DNA of 64,000 nt from Acidobacteria bacterium Mor1 (GTDB lineage: Bacteria > Acidobacteriota > Polarisedimenticolia > Polarisedimenticolales > Polarisedimenticolaceae): positions 2,518,904 to 2,582,903 of the forward strand of contig CP011806.1 of the NCBI GenBank assembly GCA_001664505.1, given 5' to 3'. The notes below the pieces were generated by a model that searched no databases, was not told the DNA's origin, and saw only the letters and a list, made by a program, of their open reading frames with translations. The first letter of the stretch is position 1, and each line of letters starts with the position of its first letter. Both the position numbers and the translations under genes were made by a program. Below, in pieces: positions 45,584-57,042 of this stretch.

Positions 45584-48027
45584 CGCTTCCAGAAGAACCG
45601 GGTGTAGATCCACCAGGCAAAGACGACGGGGAAGATCGCGACGATGCCGAGCCCCTTGGCGGTCCCCGCCAGCTCCCCCAACAACTGGTGCCGGAACGGA
45701 TCGTCGGTGATCAGGTAGGTCCAGGTGGCTGCCGGGGCGCCCAGGCCCTGTTGCAGCGGTGGGTGGCGCTCCGGGTCCGCGGCCCAGACCTCGAGGGAGG
45801 CCTGGATTCGCTGATCCAGTTCCGCCTGGCGACGATCCCACGCGTCGATGATCTCCTTCTGGAACACCGCGAGGGGGTCGAGCCGGGCGACGCTCTGCAG
45901 GTGAATCGTCTGCCGCAGTTCGCCGACATGGGCCAGATGCTCCCGCCAGATCCGGTCGTGGTGCCCGAGGAGGATCTGCCGCACGTCGTCGGCGCACTCG
46001 GGGTGTGTCTCCAGGGCGCGGCCAACTGCCTGTCGCAGTGATTCGTTGCGTTCTTCGGAGCCGAGTTCGTCGACGAGCTCTCCAGTCGACGCGGTGAGGC
46101 AACGCCCCCTGCGCTGACTCAGTCGCTCGTGCTGCTGCTTCACGATGGCGCTGTAGCGTTCGAGGGTACGGCGCACCTCGAGGTTCTCACCCTCGACGAT
46201 GCGTTGCGCGCGGTGGGTCTCGAACGCCACCACCGGATCGTCGACCGGCTCATCGCCCGGTGCGGGCCAACGCGGCTCAGGCACCATCTTCTCGATGCCG
46301 TAGCGGGTAAGCAGCGGGTCGTCGAGACCGATCGAGAACCGGGTCTCCCCCGGATCCCCCTGGCGCCCCGCCCGGCCGCGCAGCTGGTCGTCGATACGGC
46401 GGCTCTCGTGACGCGCAGTTCCCAGAACCAACAGGCCCCCGAGCGCCAACACCGCTTCTCGCTGGGACTCATCGCGCCCACCCAGGCGAATGTCGGTCCC
46501 GCGGCCGGCCATGTTGGTGGAGATCGTCACCGCGCCCAGGGCACCCGCCTCGGCGACGATCCGTGCCTCCTCGGCGTCCCGGCGCGCATTGAGCACGTTG
46601 CAGGGCACACCGGCGCCGGAGAGTTGCCCGGCGAGCAGCTCCGACTCGGCGACGCTGGCGGTTCCGACCAATACCGGCCGGCCGCGGCGGTGCTCCTCTT
46701 CGATCTCCCGTACCAGCGCCCGCCGCTTGGCCTCACCGTCGGTGTAGATCCGATCGGGGTGATCGATTCGCCGGGAGGGCCGGTGGGGCTCGATGACCAC
46801 CGTCTCCAGGCCGTAGAAGTCCCGGAACTCCTCTGCGGAGGTTTCGGCGGTCGCGGTCATCCCCGACAGACGTCGATAGCCCGAGAGAAAGTGTTCCAGC
46901 GTCAGCGAGCCGAGTACGGCACCGCGCTGCCCGCCGGCGAGTTGCTCCTTGGCCTGCACCGCCGCATGCAGGTCGTCGGGGAGCCGGCGTTTTTCCGCCA
47001 CCCGGCCGGTATGGGCATCGACCAGCGCGATCTCGCCGTCGCGCACGATGTAGTCCACGTCGCGATGCAGCAGCAGGTGGGCGTGAAGGGCGCAGTGAAT
47101 TCCGGTCAACAACTCGAGATTGCCGGCGTCGACCAGCGGGCCACAGCCCAGCTCGCTTTCGAGCCGGGCGTAGCCTGCCTCGCTCAGGCTGACGTTTCGC
47201 GCGCCTTCGTCGATGAGGTAGCCGTCGGAAGGAAGCCCGGCTGCAATCGCCGCAAACCAGTCGGGACGTCCCTCGCCGCCCTGCTCCCGGCCGGCGATGA
47301 CCAGGGGGATACGCGCCTCGTCGATCAGGATCGAATCCGCTTCATCGACGATGGCCAACCCGAAGCCGCGGTGCACCGGGGCCGAGACCGAGCGGACCAG
47401 GGAGTCCCGTAACAGGTCGAACCCCGCCTCCTTGGCCGTGGCGTAGGTGACGTCGGCGGCATAGGCCGCCCGGCGGGGAGCAGGATCCATCCCCTGCACC
47501 ACGCTGGCCACCTCGACACCCAACATGCGGTACGCCGGCCCCATCCACTCGGCGTCTCGTCCGGCGAGGTAGTCGTTGAAGGTCAGGACGTGAACGCCCT
47601 GCCCGGCCAGGGCGCCGACGAAGGCGGGAGCGACGGCTGCCAGGGTCTTGCCCTCGCCGGTCTGCATCTGCACCATCTTGCCGGCGTCGAGGGCAAGCCC
47701 GGCGAGCACCTGGGAGTCGTAGGGACGCATCCCGAGAGCGCGGCGGCACGCGTCGACGGCCAGAGCGAAGCAGCGCTGCAGCGCAATGCAGCGATCCCGG
47801 TTCCGCTCGCTGTTCCCGGTGATCTCCTCGACGGCCAACACCGGGCGCACCGCCTCTCGACAGCGACGCACCTCTTCGGCGAAGCCTGGGTTGTCGAGCG
47901 TCTCGAGTCGACGTCCTTGTTCACGAATCGCGGCTAGGTCTCCACGAAAGGCCTGGCCGCCCCAGTCGACCGGCCGCCCCTGCAGGCGTCCGACCCACCG
48001 TTTCAGCCGCTGCCTCCCGTGTGCCAT
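45580..48027 (-). CDS. SecA paralogue with C-terminal membrane helix
   Basis: An 815-residue SecA-type ATPase with Walker A MQTGEGKT (121-128), VDEADSILIDEARIP (DEAD box 227-231), the preprotein-binding region around HRDVDYIVRDGEIALVDAHTGR, motifs ISTNMAGRGTDIRLGG and LRGRAGRQGDPG, and a helical scaffold. It lacks the zinc-binding C-terminal tail and ends with a hydrophobic helix (LGIVAIFPVVFAWWIYTRFFW, about 791-811). That points to a second SecA beside the housekeeping one. The ATPase motifs are seen; the substrates are unknown. Confidence 0.88.
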   Translation of the reverse strand: MAHGRQRLKRWVGRLQGRPVDWGGQAFRGDLAAIREQGRRLETLDNPGFAEEVRRCREAVRPVLAVEEITGNSERNRDRCIALQRCFALAVDACRRALGMRPYDSQVLAGLALDAGKMVQMQTGEGKTLAAVAPAFVGALAGQGVHVLTFNDYLAGRDAEWMGPAYRMLGVEVASVVQGMDPAPRRAAYAADVTYATAKEAGFDLLRDSLVRSVSAPVHRGFGLAIVDEADSILIDEARIPLVIAGREQGGEGRPDWFAAIAAGLPSDGYLIDEGARNVSLSEAGYARLESELGCGPLVDAGNLELLTGIHCALHAHLLLHRDVDYIVRDGEIALVDAHTGRVAEKRRLPDDLHAAVQAKEQLAGGQRGAVLGSLTLEHFLSGYRRLSGMTATAETSAEEFRDFYGLETVVIEPHRPSRRIDHPDRIYTDGEAKRRALVREIEEEHRRGRPVLVGTASVAESELLAGQLSGAGVPCNVLNARRDAEEARIVAEAGALGAVTISTNMAGRGTDIRLGGRDESQREAVLALGGLLVLGTARHESRRIDDQLRGRAGRQGDPGETRFSIGLDDPLLTRYGIEKMVPEPRWPAPGDEPVDDPVVAFETHRAQRIVEGENLEVRRTLERYSAIVKQQHERLSQRRGRCLTASTGELVDELGSEERNESLRQAVGRALETHPECADDVRQILLGHHDRIWREHLAHVGELRQTIHLQSVARLDPLAVFQKEIIDAWDRRQAELDQRIQASLEVWAADPERHPPLQQGLGAPAATWTYLITDDPFRHQLLGELAGTAKGLGIVAIFPVVFAWWIYTRFFWKR

Positions 48028-48112
48028 GCCATGGGAGTGCGATCGGTAAGCACCGTTGTCAAGCCGCCGCCTCGAATCGCCATGAGCTGATCAGACGCGA
48101 CACGCCGCAACT

Positions 48113-48538
48113 TCACCCGAGCTCATCGCGCCCAGGGCCACGGCGATAGCGTTCCAGGCGCTCGTCCAACGTTCCGGTGTGCAGCTCGAACAGATGCCGG
48201 TCGTGATCGTAGAAGTAGATCGAGCGGCCCTCCCCGTCCACACGGGAACGGGGCGGCTCGAACTCGAGTCCGGCCGTGCGAATCTTTTCGACGTAACCGT
48301 CGAAATCCGCTTCTTCGATCTTGAAGGCCACGTGGTCGTAGCTCTTCTCGGAAAGCGGCTCCCCCTGCATCACCGCGATCCAAAGCCCGGCCAGTTCGTA
48401 GAACGCCTCGGGGCTGCGGGAGAAGGTGCGGTCGCCGCTGGCGTACACACGCCTCGCGCCCAACACATCAACGAGGATGCGTCCCATGGCGTCCAGGTCA
48501 CGCACGACGAAGGTCAGATGACTCAGCCCCTGGATCAC
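48113..48538 (-). CDS. fosX: FosX-type fosfomycin epoxide hydrolase
   Basis: A Mn(II)-dependent glyoxalase-fold enzyme that opens fosfomycin with water. I use GTG 48538, which overlaps the upstream stop (GTGA) and gives 141 residues; the longer frame starting at 48571 adds atypical residues. With this start the metal ligands fall at His7, His69 and Glu118 and the catalytic base at Glu44, the same numbers as in Listeria FosX. Further matches are YASGDRTFSRSPEAFYELAGLWIAVMQGEPL and RSIYFYDHDRHLFELHTGTL. It is coupled to a flavin reductase gene. Confidence 0.9.
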   Translation of the reverse strand: MIQGLSHLTFVVRDLDAMGRILVDVLGARRVYASGDRTFSRSPEAFYELAGLWIAVMQGEPLSEKSYDHVAFKIEEADFDGYVEKIRTAGLEFEPPRSRVDGEGRSIYFYDHDRHLFELHTGTLDERLERYRRGPGRDELG

Positions 48539-49107
48539 TCTCCGAGCTTGCCGGCCGTCCTCACCAGACACGACGCCAGGTCCGCAGCGCGCTGGGCACC
48601 GCTATTGTCGCTGAGCGTACCGTCCTCGGCGAAGGCCTTGTGGGCGGTGCCCAGGGCGAGCTGTTCGGGGATCACGTGAACGCCGATGTTCCCTAGGATC
48701 GCCCTGACGTGAACCAGGCCGCGCAAACCGCCGAGACCGCCGGGCGAGGCCGCCATCAACGCCGCGGTCTTGCCGGCGAAGGCGCCGAGCCGCGGCTCCC
48801 CCTCACGCGGACGGGACAACCAGTCGATGGTGTTCTTGAGCAAGGGGGTGATCGAGCTGTTGTACTCGGGACAGGCGATCAGGAACCCGTCGTGGGCCTT
48901 CATGATCGCGTAGAGCCGGTCGGCGCTCTCGGGCGCTCCCTCGGCTTCTTCCAGATCGCCGTCGTACAGCGGCATGGGAAAGTCCCGCAAATCGATCTCG
49001 GTCACCTCGCCACCGGCGTCGCGTACCAGACCGGCCACGGCGTGGACCAGCTTCTTGTTGACGGAATGAGCGCGGGCGCTGCCGGCGAACGCCAGGATCT
49101 TGGCCAT
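48535..49107 (-). CDS. NADPH-dependent FMN reductase-family flavoprotein
   Basis: ATG 49107, preceded by GAGGAG, gives 190 residues (the extra eight residues of the longer frame precede the natural N-terminus). The flavodoxin-like fold is shown by the phosphate loop ILAFAGSARAHSVNKKLV, the strand FLIACPEYNSSITPLLKNTIDWLSRP (FMN-binding Pro-Glu-Tyr) and KTAALMAASPGGLGGLRG. Relatives include quinone, chromate and azo reductases. Its stop overlaps the fosX start. Confidence 0.9.
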   Translation of the reverse strand: MAKILAFAGSARAHSVNKKLVHAVAGLVRDAGGEVTEIDLRDFPMPLYDGDLEEAEGAPESADRLYAIMKAHDGFLIACPEYNSSITPLLKNTIDWLSRPREGEPRLGAFAGKTAALMAASPGGLGGLRGLVHVRAILGNIGVHVIPEQLALGTAHKAFAEDGTLSDNSGAQRAADLASCLVRTAGKLGE

Positions 49108-49185
49108 GTCGGTAGTCTCCTCAGGGGTCACATGACCCTCGGTTCAGATGCGCAGTATATCGAGTCGGCGCCATGATTTCGCCGG

Positions 49186-51560
<2,375 letters not shown>

Positions 51561-51564
<4 letters not shown>

Positions 51565-52304
51565 GCCTCGTAGGGATTCCGCTTGCGCCCGAACAGCCGG
51601 CTGAGCAACCCACCCTTGGCGTGACGCGGGTAGTCCCGGGTGCGGGCGCGCTCGAACAGGTCGCTCCAGTCGAGGCCCGCGAGGTCGTCGACCTTGACGT
51701 CGAGCCGCAGCTTGGAGAAATCCGCGGCGGCGGTGATGACGTTGGGTGCCACGATGGTCAGCATCCCAGCCTTGACCGCAGCCGTCGCCCCGTTGACCGA
51801 ATCCTCGACGACGATGCAGCGTTTGGGGGAAACCCCGAGAGTGTAGGCGGCGGCGAGAAAAGGCTGCGGGTGCGGTTTGTGGAACGGCGTGTCACCGCGG
51901 CAGATCAAGGGCCCGAAAGCGTCGCGCAGGCCCAGGCGCTGCAGGTGCCCCTCGACCCATTCGCGGCCGGAACCGGAGACCACCGCGAGCTGGTGGCCGG
52001 CGGCAACGGCAGCATCGATCGCGTCCTTCACCCCCGGACGGGGCGGCTCCCCTTCGAGCGCCTCCTTGATCTCCCGGGTCCGGCGGGCGTTGAGCGCCTC
52101 CCGGTCCAGCTGCTTGCCGGTCAACTGCTCGAGCTCCGCGTGGAAGTCCCGATGGTTCGAGGCCCGGCCCACCACCTGCAGCCATTCTTCCATCGGCAGC
52201 GGCTGGCCGTGATCGGCGTAGACCCGCTGCCAGGCGGCGTAGACCTCTTTCTCGGTGTCGAGCACCGTGCCGTCGAAGTCGAAGATCAGGGCGATGCCGG
52301 TCAA
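51561..52304 (-). CDS. HAD-superfamily hydrolase (beta-phosphoglucomutase-like)
   Basis: The start is TTG 52304 (GGAGAG upstream), giving 247 residues: LTGIALIFDFDGTVLDTEKEVY with the nucleophile and acid Asp, a cap domain, then VVSGSGREWVEGHL (Ser/Thr motif II), HKPHPQPFLAAAYTLGV (Lys motif III) and CIVVEDSVNGATAAVKAGM (motif IV). A C-terminal basic tail (RLFGRKRNPYEA) ends it. The substrate could be a sugar phosphate, but this is not determined. It is coupled to hrpB. Confidence 0.9.
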
Positions 52305-52395
52305 GAGCTCTCCGAAGCCGGCCGCGCTTTCGCGCGGGCGCGCGGGGTGAAGGAGCTGTGATTGTAGCGGGCAAAGATGCTCTATGCTGGCGGCC

Positions 52396-52581
52396 ATGGC
52401 CGATGACGCATCCAGGCCCTACCGGGTCGAATCCGACGGCGAGGGGTACGCCGTCGTCGACGACGAGGGCACCACGATCCTGACGCTACGGGATGCCCGG
52501 AGCGCCGGGCACTACGCGGAGCTACTGAGCCGCGCCTTCGACCGAGGCTACCGGCGGGGCCGCCGGGAGGCACGCAGCTAG
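52396..52581 (+). CDS. Small conserved-looking protein of unknown function
   Basis: A 61-residue protein from ATG 52396 (ATG 52384 would add four residues): ADDASRPYRVESDGEGYAVVDDEGTTILTL, a small beta-hairpin, then an amphipathic helix DARSAGHYAELLSRAFDRGYRRGRREARS. No SD is present, but TATGCT (52383-52388) lies 7 bases before the ATG, with TTGTAG 15 bases further upstream, suggesting leaderless translation. It is divergent from the HAD gene. The pattern and isolation support a real gene. Confidence 0.6.
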   Translation: MADDASRPYRVESDGEGYAVVDDEGTTILTLRDARSAGHYAELLSRAFDRGYRRGRREARS

Positions 52582-52609
52582 AGCCCTGTCCCGACCCCGC
52601 GGCCGGCTC

Positions 52610-52650
52610 GGCCGGCGATCAGCCTGGCCGGCGATCCGTCTGGCCGGCGG
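52610..52650. repeat. 16-bp tandem repeat, 2.5 copies
   Basis: The unit GGCCGGCGATCAGCCT repeats at 52610, 52626 and (partial) 52642 with small changes, directly against the VWA-gene stop. Each unit holds the palindrome GCCGGC. Confidence 0.6.
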
Positions 52651-54483
52651 CTAGCTCGGGTTTCGGCTTCCCACGGTCAGCTCCGCCTCGGAGGAGATCG
52701 GGACGCCGTCGGTGATCGAGACGTCGACGGCCACCGTGTGGCTTCCAGGCGCCAGCTTCGAGGTGTCGATCTCGTCGTAGAACGACTGGCAGGCGCCGCG
52801 ACGCGCCGGGTTGAGCACCAGCGGCTGAGCTCCGCCGGTTAGGGAGGTCCCGTTGAGGCGTCGCTCGACCCGGCCCAGGTAGGGTTCCTGGCGATCAATG
52901 CGGCACACCTGGGTCAGCGCCGTCAGCGGCCGGCCCGGGGCGATCGGTCCGGTCAACGGCACGAAGTCTCGCGCCCGGTCCCCGTTGCGCCAGCCGAACA
53001 CCGGCCCCACCACGAAGGGCCCCTCGTGGGGGATCGACGGGATGCGGAACTCCACGGCGTCGGCGATCGGCTCCGCCTTGCCCTCGGCCGAGAGCACGAC
53101 GCTGGCCCGGTAGACGCCCTCGCGGAGCTTCGCCGTATCGAACCAGTTGCCGGCGACCAGCGCCTCGGCATCCACCTCATCCTCGAACTCGTGATAGGTC
53201 GCGCCGGTCTCGGAGCGCACCAGGCCGCGAATGGTCCAGGTGCCCTTCTCCGCGTTGCGCACCTGTTCGGGAAGCGGCACTGAAAGCACCGTGCGCCAAC
53301 GGCGGCCCACCACCGGATCGATCACGGCGGCGCCGGCGTCCAGATCGGCGTTGGCGAACAGCTCCGGCGCCATCGCCGCGGTGCGGGCGATCGCCTCGCG
53401 CTTTTTCTCCGGTGAGCGCACCACGTAGAAGTCAGGATGATGGGCCCTCAGGAAGTCGCGGCCGCGGACATGAATGCTGACCCGCCGCTCGTGGTCCCAC
53501 TTGATGTTGCGATCGATGATGCCGAAGGTGTAGACGCAGTAGAAATCACGCTGGGCCCGGGCGTAGGCCAGGCCCAGGTCGTTGGTTCTCGCAGTCAGCC
53601 GGCCACCGGTCTCCACCGCCAGACGACGCAAGGTCTCCGGCCCCCAGTTGCCGCCGATGGTCAGGCCTTGAGTATCCACCGGATAGATCTGGGTGCGGCT
53701 CCGGGCGGCCATCGCCGAGATGCGGCGGAAGGCCGGATCGTGGGTGAAACCGTCGAAGTTGAACGGCCCGGAGAACAGGATCAGGATCTTGCGGCCTTCC
53801 ATCGTGGCCATCACGTCGAGGACGTTCTCGATCCGTTCGAAGGAGGGCCACTCGGTCAGGTTCGAGTGGTTGCCGGCGAAGAGCTTGGGATCCTCAAGCA
53901 TGCGGTCCAGGGTGGCCAGCACCTCGGTGTGGTCCTGGGTCGGCGCCTGCTCGACCCTTATTCCGTTGCTCAGCGTCAGGATCATCTGCTCTTCATTGCC
54001 GGTGTGCAGCTTCTCAACGGCGTTCCGCGCCTGCTCGATCACGATCGGATGCCGGTCGATATGCGCGTAGTCGAAGGCCAACACGATCTTGCGCAGCGGT
54101 TCGTCCTTGCTGACCGGCGGCAGCGACCAGTCCCGCTCTTCCCAGCCCCCCTTGGGATCTACCATCACCTGCTCGGGGCAGCTGATGTCCAGGGAGTGGA
54201 TCGGCTTCTTGCGGCCGTCGATGTAGAGCTTGAAGTCTTCGCGCTTGAGATCGGGGACGGTGTTGAAGTCGTTGTCCATGATCACCGCGTCGATCAGGAT
54301 CAACTGGACGTCGACGTTCTCGCGGAGATCGGTCTCGATCGGCTCGGAGGGTTCGGCGGAATCGTCGGCCGATGAGACGGCGTCCTGAGCGAGAGTGACC
54401 GGCGTGGCGATCGCCAGAAGGAAGACGAGCCACCCGATCTGCAGACAGTTCGCCACCCGCCGGCCATACCTCACATTGGACAT
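52651..54483 (-). CDS. VWFA-related Acidobacterial-domain protein
   Basis: ATG 54483 (AGGGAGG 4 bases upstream) gives 610 residues with a signal peptide (LQIGWLVFLLAIATPVTLAQ). The segment VDVQLILIDAVIMDNDFNTVPDLKREDFKLYIDGRKKPI is the hallmark of the Acidobacteriota-specific VWFA-related domain, followed by a von Willebrand A-like fold (KIVLAFDYAHIDRHPIVIEQARNAVEKL, RKILILFSGPFNFDG). The last third is beta-rich. The protein is exported, and probably acts in adhesion or protein interaction. This is the main taxonomic marker in the window. Confidence 0.88.
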   Translation of the reverse strand: MSNVRYGRRVANCLQIGWLVFLLAIATPVTLAQDAVSSADDSAEPSEPIETDLRENVDVQLILIDAVIMDNDFNTVPDLKREDFKLYIDGRKKPIHSLDISCPEQVMVDPKGGWEERDWSLPPVSKDEPLRKIVLAFDYAHIDRHPIVIEQARNAVEKLHTGNEEQMILTLSNGIRVEQAPTQDHTEVLATLDRMLEDPKLFAGNHSNLTEWPSFERIENVLDVMATMEGRKILILFSGPFNFDGFTHDPAFRRISAMAARSRTQIYPVDTQGLTIGGNWGPETLRRLAVETGGRLTARTNDLGLAYARAQRDFYCVYTFGIIDRNIKWDHERRVSIHVRGRDFLRAHHPDFYVVRSPEKKREAIARTAAMAPELFANADLDAGAAVIDPVVGRRWRTVLSVPLPEQVRNAEKGTWTIRGLVRSETGATYHEFEDEVDAEALVAGNWFDTAKLREGVYRASVVLSAEGKAEPIADAVEFRIPSIPHEGPFVVGPVFGWRNGDRARDFVPLTGPIAPGRPLTALTQVCRIDRQEPYLGRVERRLNGTSLTGGAQPLVLNPARRGACQSFYDEIDTSKLAPGSHTVAVDVSITDGVPISSEAELTVGSRNPS

Positions 54484-54619
54484 GCAACCTCCCTTGAAAG
54501 CCGCCGCTGGACCCACGGAGAGTCTGCGTCTTCCCGCCGAAGGCGTCAAACCTGAGGTTCGGTATCTTGCGGGTCGCCTGCCGCAGCGTAGAGGGCTACT
54601 CGAGGACGGCTTCTTCGAC

Positions 54620-55093
54620 TCAGGGCGAAAGTAGCTCCAGAGGCGGCACTTCCGGGAGTCCGAGTTCCCACTTCGCCGTTGCCCACATCAGCCTGACCGA
54701 TTCCATCGATGCGTCAGACAACTCTGGAAACACCCGCATTCGCTCCTCCAGTCGCGGGTCGTCGAAGCGCGCAAGCACCCGCGGCACCTTGCTTCGGAGC
54801 GACCAGCCACCCCATTCGCGGCGCATGCCCGACTCGATCACAGCGAGGGCGACCCGGTCGACCCGCGCGTCCTCGCGGCCTGCAAGGAAGTCCAGGGTGA
54901 CGTCGAAGCCCAGGCCGACGGGGGTCTCCGTAACGAAAATCTCGGCGAGACGGTCCAGCTGGATGGAGCTCAAACGAGCGGGTCTCGAATCTCTCGAATT
55001 CCCGGCGAAAGGACCTTCCTGGCCTGCCACGAAGCGGCGCAGGTCATGGAACCCATCCCAACGAATCGGCGGTACGGCCACGACGTCGATCAA
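54620..55093 (-). pseudogene. 3' part of a frameshifted exported-protein gene
   Basis: This frame holds WLIDVVAVPPIRWDGFHDLRRFVAG and a helical remainder (LARFDDPRLEERMRVFPELSD). Translation can start at ATG 55093, but the frame is open to about 55120. Joined to the upstream gene by one inserted base, it reads DRKYLSWLIDVV without a break. A single 300-plus-residue exported protein was probably interrupted by loss of one A from a run at 55106-55108. As an independent protein it would have no signal or recognised family. Confidence 0.6.
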
Positions 55094-55098
55094 CCAAC

Positions 55099-55584
55099 TC
55101 AGATATTTCGATCATAGTCGGCGGAGTCGATGCGAGCCCGGCGCTGAATAACATCCGCCGCCACAACAAGTTCTCGCACCCGACTCCGATCGGATTCGGG
55201 GATATAGCGAGTACCGTAGGACAAAGAGTTGGTTTCGAGAACGCCGTCCTCGTCGACGAGAAAGGCGAGGACGGTCCATCCCTGCCTGTAGTTTGGCGGG
55301 CTAGGACACTCGAGAAATCCGTGAAACTCGACGTTCAGCATCTCAGCCGCAACCGCGCGGCCCTTCCAGAACGCTGTCGGTCTCAACTTCGCGCGATGAG
55401 ACGGCGACCAGGCTCCCTCTCGCGGGATCTCGCGCACATCGACGACTTCCGCCAGAACGATGATGTCGGAACTCTCGACGAGTTCCCAGAGGGCTACTGG
55501 CGGAATCGGATAGCCAACCACCATCGTCGGGGCACTGACGATGGTGACGGCGACCAACGCGGTGAGAGCAATTTTGGGCCTCAT
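55099..55584 (-). CDS. 5' part of a frameshifted exported-protein gene
   Basis: Starts at ATG 55584 with a signal peptide (IALTALVAVTIVSAPTMVVG) and continues with VALWELVESSDIIVLAEVVDVREI, a beta-strand pattern of a known but unnamed type, ending after 161 residues at a TGA (55099) created by a frameshift. In the next frame the protein continues into 54620-55093. The intact ancestor would have been a secreted protein of roughly 320 residues. The stop is seen; that the two parts were one gene is inference. Confidence 0.7.
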   Translation of the reverse strand: MRPKIALTALVAVTIVSAPTMVVGYPIPPVALWELVESSDIIVLAEVVDVREIPREGAWSPSHRAKLRPTAFWKGRAVAAEMLNVEFHGFLECPSPPNYRQGWTVLAFLVDEDGVLETNSLSYGTRYIPESDRSRVRELVVAADVIQRRARIDSADYDRNI

Positions 55585-55765
55585 CGGCGGACCTCCGTGT
55601 TGCTACGAAGGATACCACCAGGCTGTCCACTCATCCGACGCCGAGAGGACTCCAGCACGAAGTCGCGTGGCCGCAAGAGTGCAGCTAGAGCATCGGTCCT
55701 CCGAGCGACACGCCTGCCCGGTCGTGCGTGACCGGTCAGGCTTCGCTTACTTCCGCGAACCTGGG

Positions 55766-57040
55766 CTAGCGGGCGATCGCCTGCATCGCCTCTTTCGCCG
55801 CCGCCGCCGTTGCATCCAGCTCGGCGTCACCATGGGCGGTCGAGAGGAACGCTGCCTCGAACTGCGAAGGCGCCAGGTAAATGCCCCGCTCCAGCATGGC
55901 GTGGAAATAGGCGGCGTAGCGCTTGGTGTCGCAGACGGCAGCGGCGTCGTAGTCGCGCACCGGCCCCTCGCCGAAGAACCCGGTCAGCATCGAGCCGACC
56001 CGGTTGACGCAGGCGGCCACGCCTGCCTCCCGGGCGGCGTCTTCGAAGCCCTGCTGCATCTTGGCGCCGACCTGTTCCAGCTTGTCGTAGACGCCCGGCT
56101 CGGCCAGCAGATCCAGGGTCTCGATACCGGCCCGCATGGCCAGCGGGTTCCCCGAGAGGGTCCCCGCCTGGTAGACCGGTCCGTCGGGAGCGATGTGCCC
56201 CATGATCTCGGCGCCTCCGCCGTAGGCACCGACGGGCATCCCGCCGCCGACCACCTTGCCGAAGCAGACGAGGTCCGGCTCGACGCCGTAGAGAGTGCGG
56301 GCGCCGCCGGGCGAAACCCGGAACCCGGTCATCACCTCGTCGAAGATCAGGGTCACGCCATGTTCCCGGGTCAGCTCCCGGCATGCTTCCAGGTAGCCGG
56401 GCTGGGGCGGCACCACTCCCATGTTGCCGCCGATCGGTTCCAGGATCAGGCAGGCGATGTTCTTGCCGTGTGCCTCGAGTACCTGGCGCAGGGCGTCGAC
56501 GTCGTTGAACGGAATCACCCGGGTCAGACCGGCCAGCGCCTCGGGAATGCCGGGGCTACCGGGAATGCCGAGGGTCATCACCCCCGAACCGGCGTTGACC
56601 AGCAGCGAATCGACGTGGCCGTGGTAGCAGCCGGCGATCTTGACGACCTCGTCCCGGCCGGTAAACCCGCGGGCAAGGCGCACCGCCGACATGGTCGCCT
56701 CGGTGCCCGATGAAACGAAGCGCACCCGGTCGACGCCGGGCACCCTTTCACACACCCGCTGAGCCAGTTCGGTCTCGAGTTCGCAAGGGGTGCCGAAGGA
56801 GGTCCCCTTGCCGACCTGCTGCTGAAGCGCCGCCACGACCCGGGGATGGGCGTGGCCGGCGATCATCGGCCCCCAGGAACCGACGTAGTCGATGTACTCC
56901 TTGCCGTCGGCATCGGTGATGCGGCAGCCGGTAGCGGACTCGACGAACACCGGGGTGCCCCCGACCGAGCCGAAGGCGCGGACCGGACTGTTGACGCCGC
57001 CGGGAATGAACTTCCGGGCGCGCTCGAAGCGTTCCTTCAT
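55766..57040 (-). CDS. hemL: Glutamate-1-semialdehyde 2,1-aminomutase HemL
   Basis: HemL forms 5-aminolevulinate from glutamate-1-semialdehyde (C5 route). The 424-residue PLP enzyme shows PGGVNSPVRAFGSVGGTPVFVESATG, DYVGSWGPMIAGHAHP, VSSGTEATMSAVRLARGFTGR, IAGCYHGHVDSLLV, TLIFDEVMTGFRV, and the Schiff-base region DLVCFGKVVGGGMPVGAYGG. The SD is GAGAGG. It ends a minus-strand run with the metallopeptidase and hemB, giving two consecutive-pathway enzymes of tetrapyrrole synthesis. Confidence 0.96.
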   Translation of the reverse strand: MKERFERARKFIPGGVNSPVRAFGSVGGTPVFVESATGCRITDADGKEYIDYVGSWGPMIAGHAHPRVVAALQQQVGKGTSFGTPCELETELAQRVCERVPGVDRVRFVSSGTEATMSAVRLARGFTGRDEVVKIAGCYHGHVDSLLVNAGSGVMTLGIPGSPGIPEALAGLTRVIPFNDVDALRQVLEAHGKNIACLILEPIGGNMGVVPPQPGYLEACRELTREHGVTLIFDEVMTGFRVSPGGARTLYGVEPDLVCFGKVVGGGMPVGAYGGGAEIMGHIAPDGPVYQAGTLSGNPLAMRAGIETLDLLAEPGVYDKLEQVGAKMQQGFEDAAREAGVAACVNRVGSMLTGFFGEGPVRDYDAAAVCDTKRYAAYFHAMLERGIYLAPSQFEAAFLSTAHGDAELDATAAAAKEAMQAIAR

Positions 57041-57042
57041 GG

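Noticed and set aside
55099-55115. Programmed -1 frameshifting at the broken exported-protein gene
   Set aside because: The site lacks a slippery heptamer and no stimulatory structure is evident. A one-base loss in the A run is simpler.
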